Of a DNA stretch of 64,000 bases, positions 37,277 to 48,493 are shown piece after piece. Below the pieces are notes generated by a model, which saw nothing but the letters and a program-made list of their open reading frames with translations, did not search any database and had not been told where the DNA came from. Origin of the DNA: Collariella sp. IMI 366227 (lineage: Eukaryota; Ascomycota; Sordariomycetes; Sordariales; Chaetomiaceae). Each line of letters opens with the position of its first letter. Position 1 is the stretch's first letter. The position numbers and the translations under genes were made by a program. The stretch covers positions 62,001-126,000 of the forward strand of contig JAPEUS010000019.1 in NCBI GenBank assembly GCA_027946355.1. Reading direction: 5' to 3'.

Positions 37277-37801
37277 GCCCGTGGGCCCCGATCCCAACAG
37301 ACGCGACGGCATCGAAGCGAATGGCGGCCTTGATCACAACATCCCTCCTCCCGGTTGGAGCACCAGCCCCGTTCAGACCTCAAAGGAGCATATTCTCAAC
37401 GCCGCATCGGCTGCTGCCCATCCCGGCGGTACGAGTGCTTCCGTCATGTGTCTGGCAAATCCGCATTCCCACTCCACTCCACTGGCAAGATAGCCACGGT
37501 GCAACTAACCCGAGTACAATATCACCGCTTTTTTTGATGGTAATGTAGGTGGTAGTTAACACTTAAGACGCAACGTCCCAAAGAACAGCTGGAAGAGTAT
37601 ACTAACGTTACCCCTGGGGAAAAACTCGACATGGTCGAGAAGCGCCTCATCGTGCGCCGCAGCAACAAGCACTTTCTGATGAGCATCTGCGTCCTGGAGT
37701 TACATTAAGTATCATTGTTATTAGATCATTCGTTTCATCCACCGCTCCCTCCTCCCCATCATTCATATAAACATCATCATCAACCCCTCACCCCTCACCC
37801 C
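37277..37801. other. spacer with a short coding-like segment
   Basis: Holds no recognisable full gene. A plus-strand segment at about 37573-37710 reads like protein (KEQLEEYTNVTPGEKLDMVE ... stop) but has no start and no family I recognise. Confidence 0.35.
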
Positions 37802-39544
37802 TCAAATGCTATAACCACCACCACACGGCCCCTCGGCATGGGAATGCGCATGCCCCTTCGACCCGACCGTCTGCCTTCTCATCATCTTCGCTCTATCCCC
37901 ATCCCACGCCCTCTTCGCCACGACCGGCTTCGGAACTCCCTTCCAGCTCAGCGCATACTTAGCCACACTATCCGCAATACACTTAGTGCAAACCACAAAC
38001 GCCTCCATGGACAGATTATCCACGGTATCGCCCTTCTTGTGATAGTTCACGTCGTACGGCACACCAACCTGACCGCCGAACAGCTTGGCCTCCTCCTCGG
38101 TCTTGAGCACCTCGGCGCCGGTGAAGATGCCGCCCGAGGGGATGCCGTTCTCAATGAAGGCGGCGTAGTCGGAGCGGCCGTCAAAGGCGGTGGGGACGGA
38201 GGCCTTGCCGGCTTTCTTGAAGAAGGCTTCGAAGTCGTGCTCGATGGTGTCGGAACCAGAGGGGCCGGTGAGGTTGAAGGCGCTGCCGTCGCCATCGTAG
38301 ATGGCGTAGATGAAGTTAGGGCTGGCGATCTGGGAAGGGGGGGGTATCATTAGCGTGGGAGTTTGAAGGTAGAAACAGGGCGGCTTACCATGTCAAAGTT
38401 GAGATACGCGCGGATCTTGGCGACCTCGGCGTCAGACCCGTTGATTGAGTTCATGTAGGCGTAAGAGCCGAGCAGGCCAAACTCCTCAGCGCTCCAGAAG
38501 CCGAAGCGCACGGCGTTCTTGACGCGGAACTTGGTCAGCCCCTTGGCAACGTTGAGCAGGCCGATGACGCCGGAGCCGTCGTCACTAAAACCTATTAGCA
38601 TCCCATGTCCTTGGAGTATGGCAGTGATCCAAAACTCACTTAATACCCGGCCCATCAGCAACCGAATCCGTATGCCCACCCACCAGCAGCACATTATCAT
38701 GATCGCCCTCCTTCGTCTCGGCAATCACATTAAACGTTGTGCGCTCCTCCACCGTCGCCACAACCTTGAACGCAGCTGTCACCGGGCCCGCGGCAAGCTT
38801 GTCCGTCAGCACCTTGCCATCCTCCTGGCTGATACCCACCACTGGAGCATAGTCCAAGAACGGCTCCCCCAGCGTGCCCGAGAGCTCACCGGGCACATTG
38901 TTGAAGATAACCGCGGCCTTCGCCCCCGCCGCCTTGGCATTCAGCGCCTTCTGGCTGAACGGGCACGTGCCGCGGGAGATGAGGGCAATGTTGCCAGAGA
39001 CAGTGGCGGGGTAGTCGGCAGCGTCGCAGCCGAGGTTAGAAACGAGGACGAGGGGTGCGGTGGCCTCGCCGCCGGGGGTGTAGGTCATGATGCCGGCGGG
39101 GATGGCGGCGCCGTCGACTGAGAGGGTGCCCGTGCCGGAGGAGTAGATCTCCTTAAAGGATTGCTTGGTGACGGTGTAGTAGTCGAGGGACTTGAGGGTC
39201 TTGTAGATGTAGTCGACCGTGGCGTTATGGCCGGCGCCGCCGAAGGCGCGGTTGCCGCCGTTGGCGGTGGCGATGTCTTGGAGCTTTTGGGCGCCGGAGA
39301 GCAGGTCGCGGGCGTTGACTAGGGATTGGAGTTTCTCGGAACTGACGAGCTGGCGGTTGTTGCCGGGGCCGCCGCCGTTGCCGTTGCCATTGCCGGGGCC
39401 GCCACCGTGACCGCCGCCAGGGCCACCGCCGTGACCACCACCGTTGCCGCCACCGTTACCGCCACCGTGGCCGCCGCCGCCGCCGTTGGCGAGGGACAAG
39501 GTGGGGAGGGTGAGGGCGAGGAGTGTTGTTGCGAAGAACCTCAT
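37802..39544 (-). CDS. M28 aminopeptidase (aminopeptidase Y-like) with Gly-rich N-terminal repeat
   Basis: Zinc aminopeptidase, about 542 aa; vacuolar or secreted. Start ATG 39544 gives a signal peptide (MRFFATTLLALTLPTLSLA). An unusual stretch of about 45 residues follows, made almost only of Gly with His, Asn and Pro. Next are a PA (protease-associated) domain and the M28 catalytic domain. Zinc ligands seen in order: His in GGHTDSV, Asp in NDDGSG, the Glu pair in SAEEFGLLGS, Asp in LNFDM and His in NYHKKGDT. Introns 38585-38639 and 38330-38388 keep frame; the first rebuilds GINDDGSG exactly. The basic, His-containing tail ends in GGGYSI. The gene is intact. Confidence 0.93.
39360..39488 (-). 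repeat. Gly-rich coding tandem repeat in the M28 gene
   Basis: Imperfect tandem of 12-15 bp units encoding GGGH, GGGN and GGGP blocks right after the signal peptide; likely length-variable. Confidence 0.8.
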
Positions 39545-41268
39545 CTTGGCCGAACTGTGAAAGAGATGTCGGATGGACAAAAAGACAAGACGAGGAAGAA
39601 GGGCGGGACGGAGGCCATTATGTGCTCCTGGTGTCCAGCTGCCGCCATGTCTCGGGTGGCGGCCGACTCCGCGCTGTCACCACCCTCAGTCACGCAGACA
39701 TACCTCCATCGTATCTCGCGCATATCTTCGTTCCCTTGCCTCTCTTGGCCCGTCTGCGGCCTTGCCATTTTGATGTTGACCTCCGCGCATCGCCGTGTCG
39801 ATCACGTCTGCAAAAGGGCAAACAGACAGTGCCATATGCACCCCCGCCTTCTGGGAGCGCCATTGCAACACGGCGATCGCGTCGACGGGGTGAGGCCGTC
39901 GTCCTGTTGTGGAAGCTGTCCGTAGGTCTCGACCCATCAACTGCCTTGTCTAGCAAGAGTCAGGGTTGGCGGGTTGCTGCATGAGCCATGTTCTGTGCTC
40001 TTCCAGGCCTGTCTAGTGCCGCCGCTAGGTCTACAAAGGCAGGTCCTGAACCGCGTTGTCTTGGCTGTTCTCCAAAACCCGCGGGAGAAGTGGAAGAAAG
40101 AGTGGAAGTTAGACGAAAAGCTAAAATGGCGAAACAGCGAATCAGCAGGCTGGATTCCCCTTTTCGGTAGGGCGTGCCGGCGCTAAGATAACTCAATTGC
40201 GCCTTCCTTGGCTGGAAACGCCCCTCCTGAGTCTCCGCTGCGCTTCCCGGCATTTTCTGCAGGAGCAACAAGGTTGCAAGACTGCACCTGCTCGTCTGGG
40301 ACCGTTGCCGGCTGGGCATCTTTCGCAAAGCTGTTGGCAGCCGCGAACGGTTGGCGCTAGCTTACCGGTGTCGGTCACGCAAACTGTTAGCTTACTGTCT
40401 CTCTCTCATCGCGTGCTTCGCAGGCACATGTGTGGGTGGGGGCCGTATCGGAGCTCATCATCCCAGACCATGATAACGACAGTTCGAAACCTGGACTGAT
40501 GATGGTATCTCGTTGCAACTTCGAGTGGAATTAACCATCCGTCCGGGTGCTTCCCACGCGCTCTGTCCCTGACTAGAGACGCAGATCAACGAGATTGGGC
40601 TTATCACACGTGGCGTGGGTGTTAAAGAGATGGTGGGAGAAGAGATGGGTTTCTGGGATTCTGGAGGGCTGAAGCCATCATTCGCCCATTCATCCCCAAT
40701 AAACTACCAGACTTCCCCCTCACGCGACCCCTCACCACTGGCGAGCTGAACCATGCCATCTCTTGCCCGAAATGGCATGTCGCAAGTCGATAACACCTCA
40801 GCTTTCACCACCAACTGCCATTTCTCCACTTCCCCGCAATCTACACCCAGGCATGCTTCCAGACTTCGAGCATGGTTCGTGGGGGCAGTGTGGGGGTTGA
40901 CCCTCCACCCTGACCTGATCCTTCAACCCCACCGACCGAGCAACGAACACCCAACTCTGCGGCAGCACTCTGTCCAACTTCGTCCCTTAACACCATCATG
41001 GTAGCTCGTCTATTATCCAAGAACACTGAGGAAAGAAGCAAATCTTGGGCGAAAAGCCACGCGAGTTGAACATGCACTCAAAGTCAAACTTGTCAAACAT
41101 TGCTACAAGTGAAACCTGGCCAAGGTTGAGGGTTGCATTGGGCAGAAGCGAGAAGTCGGGGACAGTGACGTCACCTGTAGTTCCTCAATTTCTCAGGCCA
41201 ACAACAACATGAACTGAACTCAGACTCTTGGCTTTCTCCATCCCATCTTTAAACGCAATAACTATGGC
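39545..41268. other. divergent intergenic region
   Basis: About 1.7 kb between the divergently transcribed M28 peptidase and pyrophosphatase genes. No gene supported. Confidence 0.5.
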
Positions 41269-42547
41269 ATGGAGGTTTCTGGTAAAACCCCCCAAAAAGG
41301 TGAATACACGACGAGAAAGTCTGGCCGCCCTTTTACCAAGGACTTCCGCGTCTACATCGAACGCACCAAAGATGGAATCCCCGTCTCCCTGTTCCACGAT
41401 ATTCCCCTCTACCATGACAAAGAAAAGGGCATCCTGAACATGGTGGTTGAGGTTCCGAGATGGTCCAACGCAAAGTTTGAAGTAAGCCTACAACCCAACA
41501 CAGAAACCTTTCCAAATCATCACCCACTCACACCTCCCAGATCTCCCGCAAGCACAGCCTCAACCCCATCAAGCAAGATCTCCTCCACCATAAGAAACCA
41601 CGCTTCGTCAAAAACACATTCCCCTACAAAGGCTACATCTGGAACTACGGCGCCCTCCCCCAAGTCAGTAACCCCCTTCTACCTACCTTCTACCTCTCTA
41701 CCCCCTTACTCCCTCCATCTCCCATCTCATATCCCCACCCCTTATAACCCCACCTCACCGACCCTTCTCCAGACCTGGGAGAATCCCACCACACCCACCC
41801 CGACACCCATGCCCGCGGCGACAACGACCCGCTCGACGTCTGCGAGATTGGCCACACCGTTGCCAAGACAGGCGATATCAAACACGTCAAACCATTGGGT
41901 ATCTTGGGGTTGCTGGATGAGGTGAGACGGATTGGAAGGTGCTAGTTATTGATGTGGAGGATCCGTTGGCGGAGAAGGTGGATGGGATCGAGGATGTGGA
42001 GAAGTGGTTTCCGGGGCTGTTGGATGCGACGAGGGATTGGTTGAGGGTTTATAAAGTGCCGGATGGGGGAGGGAGAATGCGTTTGCTTTTGGGGAGAGTG
42101 GAAGGGGGGGTAAGTCTTTATTTTTCCGGATTTCTTTTCTTTTCTTTTCTTTTCTTTTCTTTTCTTTTTTGTGTGTGCAGGTATGCAGAGAAGATCATCA
42201 AAGAGTGTGAGGGGGAGTGGAAGAAATTGATTGAGGGGAAGGAGGAGAGGGGGGATATTTCGCTGTTAGTTAAATTACTTACTCTGAAGTCTGAATGGGT
42301 GCGGGGGTTGCTGACAGATTGCAGAGACAACACAACGCTTAAGGGCAGTTCAGGAAAGTTAGACCCCGACAAAGTGCATTTGCCGCCTGACGAGGACCTG
42401 CCACCAGCGCCAATTGAGGAAGACTTGAATGAGTGGTTTTACATTGATCGGGAGTCTTTGGATGCGGCAGAGGGCCTTGAATTGTCGCAGGAGAGCAAGT
42501 TGAGTATTACATTGGATATGGAGTGGAGGTCTATTAAGTTCAGTTGA
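41269..42547 (+). CDS. family I inorganic pyrophosphatase (IPP1-like), multiply frameshifted
   Basis: Soluble Mg-dependent enzyme that hydrolyses pyrophosphate to two phosphates. Exons give FHDIPLYHDKEKGILNMVVE, YKGYIWNYGALPQ, the active-site signature GDNDPLDVCEIG, then LVIDVEDPLAEK and KYAEKIIKECEGEWKKLIEG. Introns: 41482-41540, 41664-41772, 42110-42180 (with a TTTTC microsatellite) and 42265-42324. Joining these pieces needs one extra base at each of four places: after 41785-41787 (to read TWENPHHTHPDTHARGDNDP), at 41921-41922 (LLDEGETDWKV), near 42071-42073 (PDGGGENAFAFGES) and in the G run ending at 42109. All sit in C or G runs. A C-terminal extension of about 30 residues follows the usual WFYIDRES end. 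The sequence diverges from standard IPP1, so it could be a paralogue that is decaying, or the base calls are wrong. Confidence 0.85.
42131..42167. repeat. (TTTTC)n microsatellite in a pyrophosphatase intron
   Basis: About seven tandem TTTTC units directly before the GTGTGTGCAG acceptor; they form the intron's pyrimidine tract. Confidence 0.9.
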
Positions 42548-43009
42548 CTGATCTGGATCAAGTGGGTTTTGATAAGTTGTGTTGAGAGATTCGGTTTGGA
42601 AGCGTAATTGAATGATTTACGAGGTCACAAACAACTTGACAAGTTGGGAAAGGGTGGTCTCAACACGGGTAGTGGCAGAATAGTGGTTTTTTTACTCACA
42701 TGATGACCCTTGTCTCCGCTTTTTTATTCGTTCCACAATGTTTGCTTGTTTCTTGTTTGTGCTGCATCAATTTCTCCCCAATCACCCCACAACATTCGAT
42801 AACATTCGACACCTTCATCACTGACTCAACACCGATTTAAAGAGCCCCAAGCGTCCTCGGCTGCAGAAATCTGGCAGCGGCGGAAAGTTTACCTGCTTTC
42901 AATTCAACAGAAAACCAGAAGCTAGGTCAGTCACCTCAGCTCGTATTCGTTGCTCTTATCTCAGGACTCTGACCGCCCTCCTCAGACAGACCACTGCCCA
43001 ACCCTCACC

Positions 43010-43627
43010 ATGGCCCAATCCCAACCCCAATCACAGCAATTCACATCTGAATCCTTCGTCGAGAGCGTCGGCGCGGTCCTCTTCCGCCTCTCCACCCGCG
43101 AGGTTTGCGTGCTCAGAAACCTCAAGAGCAACGAGTACGTTCTGGCCAAGGGCCGGCGCAGCTGCGGCGAGTCTCGGCAGGCCGCAGCTCTGCGTGAGGT
43201 GACTGAAAAGACAGGCTTTTCCTGCTGCCTCCTTCCCCTGAACATGCACACCCGTGCGACGCCGGCGGGAGACAGAGAAGAGGTGGCAGATGAGGCGCGC
43301 TTGTATGCTGGAGTCTCTGAGCCGTTTACCCTACAGGTACGGCGAATTGGTGAGGGCGAGATCAAACTCGTTTGGTGGTATGTGGCTGCTATAGAGGAGG
43401 AGGCAGCGGTGAGGGAGAGGGCGGGGACAGAGAAGGAGAGATATGCGATGGAGTTTTGCAGTTACGGTGGTGTGGCGGGGAAGTTGACGTTTGAGGCGGA
43501 CAGGGAAATGGTTGCAAAAGCTGTGGAACTTGTCGAGAGCACATACCCAGCGGCGTCCCCCCAGACCGTGGTGGGAGCCAGAAAGGAGGAAGGGATGACG
43601 AGAGGGGCGGCATATTATTTTGCCTAG
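43010..43627 (+). CDS. Nudix hydrolase with altered Nudix box
   Basis: Single-exon protein of 205 aa; Nudix enzymes cleave nucleoside diphosphates linked to another moiety. Start ATG 43010 lies in strong context (CACCATGG). The fold begins ESVGAVLFRLSTREVCVLRN. The Nudix box is seen as GRRSCGE followed by seven residues and REVTEKTGF. The consensus is GX5EX7REUXEEXGU, so the last of the metal-binding Glu residues of the REUXEE core is Lys here. A C-terminal helical part follows (YAMEFCSYGGVAGKLTFEAD). Fungal relatives include diadenosine and diphosphoinositol polyphosphate phosphatases; the substrate cannot be told. Metal binding may be changed by the E-to-K replacement. No introns or frame problems. 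Confidence 0.85.
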   Translation: MAQSQPQSQQFTSESFVESVGAVLFRLSTREVCVLRNLKSNEYVLAKGRRSCGESRQAAALREVTEKTGFSCCLLPLNMHTRATPAGDREEVADEARLYAGVSEPFTLQVRRIGEGEIKLVWWYVAAIEEEAAVRERAGTEKERYAMEFCSYGGVAGKLTFEADREMVAKAVELVESTYPAASPQTVVGARKEEGMTRGAAYYFA

Positions 43628-45247
43628 TCTCAATTTGAGGCAAGCATTGGGAGGAAAGAATAAAGAAAAACCGATGGGGACAGGGCATGAGCGGTGGGCG
43701 TTCTCAGCTTGTTCAATTCTTTGATGACGGCACCTAATCTAACACGATTTGATTTTGAGGGACCTATTCTCATCACCCTTTTCACTTTAAATTTTGATTA
43801 TCCATATGAGCTCACGGTGCTTACCCCTCTTAAACGCCCAGCGCTCAAGTATGCGCTCTGCTTATGAACGGATGTTGCACAACATCAAGTAGCCCGTCAT
43901 ATCATACACATAGGTTCCCGTAGACATGCCAAGGAGCAGCTAGCTAGTTGTGCAATAGCTACGTCGACTATTCAACTTTTCGGTTGAATTGTTGAAACCT
44001 TGCCCGCCCGGCTCCAGTTACTGGATACTTAGCTCGCCGCCATGAAATGACGGCCCCCCACGATGTAGCGTCCTCTCAGGAGTTGCGACGCCTAAGTCAC
44101 GGGATATTGCGGATTGAGGAGTATATTTTTTGATATCGGCCGTGAGGTAGTGGTAACTGGGTACTTTCCAATTGACCAACAAAGAGTCAAAAACTGGAGA
44201 AGGGACAGTATCTCTTGGAGTCATCATTCAAGGCTCTTCCAACCTCAGATCTCTGTAAGCTGCCTCCAATGGTAACTTTTTAAACGTTCTTTAAGTAATC
44301 AAGTAAAAAAGATTCAACAAACGTGGACCAGAGGTGCTGCATTATGGAACATGTTGGGCAGCAGAGCAATATAGGTACACCTGCTGGCCGGCTCGGGGCT
44401 CTGCATCAATGTGCGAGCAGCAATTTTGGGTACTAGGATTGTTAGGGGCGAGCAAAGGGTAGGTTCTAATTTCTATACCGTGACATCTTGTTTTAAGAAA
44501 ACTAAGAAGGCCCTTCAGGAATTGCTCACAAAAGCGATCCCTCCGAACATCCAAAGGTTTGCCTTTCCCAACAACATTCGCAACGAATCCAGTTCGGGAT
44601 CTAGTAGCAGAAAGAATTACTCGTTCGCGATTACCACCGTACCAATTATTGTCATCGGCGGCGTCGTAGGCCTCGTCCGGTTCCACCATTACTTCCTCCA
44701 AGAGGACAAGGAAGAGGACAGCACAACCAGTACCAATCGTCAACCACCACAGCCGCGACACATTGATCTACAGCCATCGTATTTGCAGCTGGCTTAGAAC
44801 TTACCACTGTTGTGACACGTTGTCTCGTTTTTCTGCATGCGGCCCAGAATCTTGTGTCCGAGTTCAACTTTGCCCCAAAACCGCGATCAAACTCAAGTCG
44901 GTCATCACCCATTTCTTGAAGCCTGACGGTGTGCCAAGGTGTCCCCGAATTCTGCCTATCGGTGTTCAGAAACAGTCTAGCTTTTTCGAGGAGCCCATCA
45001 TTGGTTGGGGACGTTGGCCAGGCATAAGAGCGGACGAATGTTTCCGAGGGACGCGTTATGATTGGCTGAAGAAAGGTCTCAGTCTTGAGATTGAGGCTCT
45101 GCCACGCCATCTGCTGAGTTCCGGGGTCTTGGGTTTCATTTCGATGAGCCTTGCGCGGGGTTGGGAGAATTGTTCTTCAACTTCTCCCCTCATCGAGAAA
45201 TCCACGAGTCCACAACAAAGACCTTGGAGACCACAGCAGCACTGGAA
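43628..45247. other. intergenic, uncertain short frames
   Basis: No supported gene. Two antisense frames overlap at about 44342-44797, each with one hydrophobic segment; neither has a recognisable family, so I leave both uncalled. Confidence 0.4.
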
Positions 45248-47994
45248 ATGAAGAAACTTTTTCGTAAAGTTCGGGGTAAGGACAAGGAGGAGGGGGGGTC
45301 GTCGACACAAGGTCCCCCTGGGGCTCCTTACGCCGGCTACGGGTATGCAGATCAGCCCTATGGCCAGAGACCGGCATCGCAGTTCCCACCAGCATCCTCA
45401 CCAGGTGCAACATACCCAGGAGGACCAGCACGTGAACCCCAGACATTGTCAATGGCTACAACAGCCGCAGCATCAACTGGATCCAGAGCATCTACAGCAG
45501 TGCCCTCCTCTGCACCGACTCCAGCGCCACCAACACCACAGGTGATGCCAGCCCCTCCAGCGAGGCCTCAAGCATCGCCAATAATACCTCCAGCGACAGG
45601 CCCATCGCCAGCTTTTGCAAGCCCCCGGCCCCCAACAGCAGGGCCAGCAGGACCAGGACCAGAAACCCAAGTACCTCGTGGCTCAAACATGCCAATATCA
45701 ACATCATCTCCACCAACCCCTGGTACTTTGCGCATCACCACGAGAGTCCCGCCCCCTCTGGACCGGCTCGCAGCCATCATGGCCCAGCCAGCATCAAGCA
45801 TGCCGCTCGAAGAGGCCCGAGGCCTGGTTCACATTGAACAAAAGACCATTTGCTCCGTGTGCAGTAACCTGGACCCGTACCGCGCTCCACCAGACACCGA
45901 CCGCAACGAGAGTAATCCCTCATGGGCTAAGGCCGAGTACCAGATTCCCGCAGACCTCCCCGTGTCCAAGATTACGATCGATGACTCCAAGACTCTGCTC
46001 GAAGCGGCGGACGCTGGATGTCTGTATTGTTTCGCGGTCCGGACCTCGCTCGGTGCGGTTAACCCCGGGTGGGAAGCCGAGAAGTCCTTCCTTTACATTT
46101 ACCTAGCGCCAGGCTTGCCCGTGATTGTGCGTCTCAACTTTGGCACGACGTCCATGGTTCCCATGGGGCGGGAGGAAATGCGCGGACTTGGGATCGAGCT
46201 GCCCGAGGGACAGGTCATGAACTTCATCATCACCATCTCCGATCCAAACAAACCAGCCGTAGACGTCGAGGTCTTCCAGCCCATCTTTGACGCCGCCCAA
46301 ACCACCGTCGGAGGTACGTCACCAACCCCCAAACAAAGAAGCGTTGAGCCTCTAACAACTCCCAGACATCGTCCTCGCCCCCCTCGTCCAACATATCGGC
46401 TCCGGCACAGACGTCTCCTCGCACCCGGGCTCCCCCCCTTGCTTCAAGTTTATCAAAGACCACCTCACGACTTGTCTCACAACCCACACCTGCTCCAAAG
46501 ACGGCCCCCTCCCCCTCCTGCCCGACCGCGTCCTCTGGGTCGAAGCCCCGCTGGCCTCGCGCATCCAGCTCGTCGAACCGCGCGACATCCGCGCCAAGTA
46601 CGTCGCGCTGAGCTACTGCTGGGGTCCGACGGGGCCGGAGACGTATCTTACTAATAGGGGAACGTTTGAGTCTCGTAAGTCCGGGATTAGGTATCAGGAT
46701 TTGCCGCCACTGTTTCGGGATGTTGTGGATTGCGCCAGGGGGTTGGGGATGGAGTATGTTTGGATTGATAGGCTGTGTATTATCCAGGGGGATGCGGAGG
46801 ACTTTAGGGTGCAGGCGGGGAAGATGAGCGAGATTTATGGTGCCGCGACGCTGACGCTGGCTGCGGCGGCGGCTGGGTCGGAGATGGAGGGGATATTGGT
46901 GGAGAGGGATGCCAAGTGGACGCCGTATTCAATTAATGTAAACGTGAACGGGATTGGGTCGCTGAGGTTGGGGGTGAGGAGGAGGACGCATAAGTTGGGA
47001 AAGGAGGCGGGGTGGGGATTATGGGCGGGTGTCGACGAGAGCGTGGATTTGGCAGGAGAGGTTGCTTTCGGCGAGGACGGTGTTCTTTACGCAGTCGGCG
47101 CTGAAGTTTGAGTGTAGGCAGTATTCGGTGTGGAGAGGGTTTGGGCCGGGGGTGAAGGGGCCATCGTGGTCGGCGCAGTTGGAGGATATCAGCCATCTGT
47201 CGTGGGCGGGACTGGTCGAGGAGTACATGGGGAGGGATATCACGCGCCAGTCGGACAGGTTGCCGGCTATGGGGGCAGTGATGAAAAGAATTGCTGAGAG
47301 GAAGGGATGGTCACCGCTTTGGGGGATGTGGGCGAACGCCTTGGTCGAGAGTTTGGGGTGGCAGTCCAAGACGATGGACAGCGGGGAAGGAATGGCGTGT
47401 AGTCCAAATCCGGGGCACTACGCGCCGACCTGGAGTTGGGCCAGTGTGGATGGGCCCATCTCGTACGTCGGGGTCAAAGGGATGGGCGGACTGGAGGTGA
47501 CCGATCCGATGATCTACGACTTGGAGGTGCGGAGTGTGAACGCTGCCTCGGGGCTGATCAGAGTCGCGGGCCAGGCGTTCCTCGCCAGACTCAATTGCAA
47601 GGTTGAGCACCACCAGCCTGTGGCCGGGGAGGAGCAAACGGAGCGGAAGCGCGAGCCCAGATATCGGTACGAAATCCTGGGTGTGTCTAGAAGCGGCGAG
47701 GGGTTCCCGATGCACCCCGATGTCCACTTGAAACCGTTCAACGAGAGCCTGGGCGGCAGCGGACGACAGGTTTCTACCGCCGTCCGGATTGCATACGGCG
47801 AGAAGCCCCCTGAGACGTCGTGGACAAGCAATTGCATTGTTCTGTTGGTGGGGAAGATGAAGCTGAGGAGTCTTGTTCTCTTTCTCGGTGGCTCGCCGCG
47901 GGTTGAGGGTGCCTGGGAGCGGCTTGGGATGGTCAGTGGACTGCACCCGGCTCTTTTTGAAAACGCTCAGAGAATGATTGCCGACATCGTGTGA
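45248..47994 (+). CDS. HET-domain protein with Pro-rich N-terminal extension
   Basis: Second heterokaryon-incompatibility-type protein, about 890 aa. ATG 45248 (MKKLFRKVRGKDKEEGG) opens a basic start followed by about 180 residues of Pro/Ala/Ser/Thr-rich, probably disordered sequence. A Cys pair (ICSVCSNLDPY) and GCLYCFAVRTSL begin the pre-HET region common in this class. After an intron (46314-46365) comes the HET domain: KYVALSYCWGPTGPETYLT, LGMEYVWIDRLCIIQGD, MSEIYGAATLTLAAA, and STRAWIWQERLLSARTVFF. Between about 46985 and 47030 the frame moves by one base in a G-rich stretch; a 48-nt intron (46994-47041) is formally possible but unlikely. The C-terminal part contains PTWSWASVDGP, usual for the class. 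Function as an incompatibility factor is inferred from the domain only. Confidence 0.88.
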
Positions 47995-48493
47995 TTGTCA
48001 GGAGCAAGGGAGATGGTTATACCTAGTCGTGGATCTGCGAGAGCCACCGGTTGATTATTCTGTGATTAAAGGTTTGGTTGTCGGGAAAGTTTAGGGTACA
48101 TACAGGGTTCATGGGTCTCCTTTCGCACTTTCTTGAACACTCTGTTAATTTATCATTCATCTTGGGCGGAAGTTGGAAACAGAAGAGTCAGGAAGTAATG
48201 CAAGTATCTGGTGGTTGGGTGGGTATCATATTTCGTATTCTTTCCTTGTACCTCCTCGATAGCCAGCAGGTTGTTCATAGGCCTCACATATTAAAAGTCC
48301 CAATCCACGCAATTCGCCTCTATCACCTCGTAAACATCATGGACCAGCCATATAATGACATCCCAAGTCAATCTCCTTTCCCACCTCCCTCCCTTGGTCT
48401 CGAACCGCAACCCCTTACCCCTACCCCATCTTCTTCTTCACGCTCCCCAACCGCCCCCACCCCTCTCCTCAACTCAAATACCTCCCTCTGCAC
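47995..48493. other. intergenic, convergent
   Basis: No gene seen between the 3' ends of the HET gene and the Kre9/KNH-like gene. Confidence 0.5.

Noticed and set aside
44342..44797. Two overlapping antisense frames, each with one hydrophobic segment
   Set aside because: Neither has conserved motifs or a recognisable splice structure; no basis to choose one.
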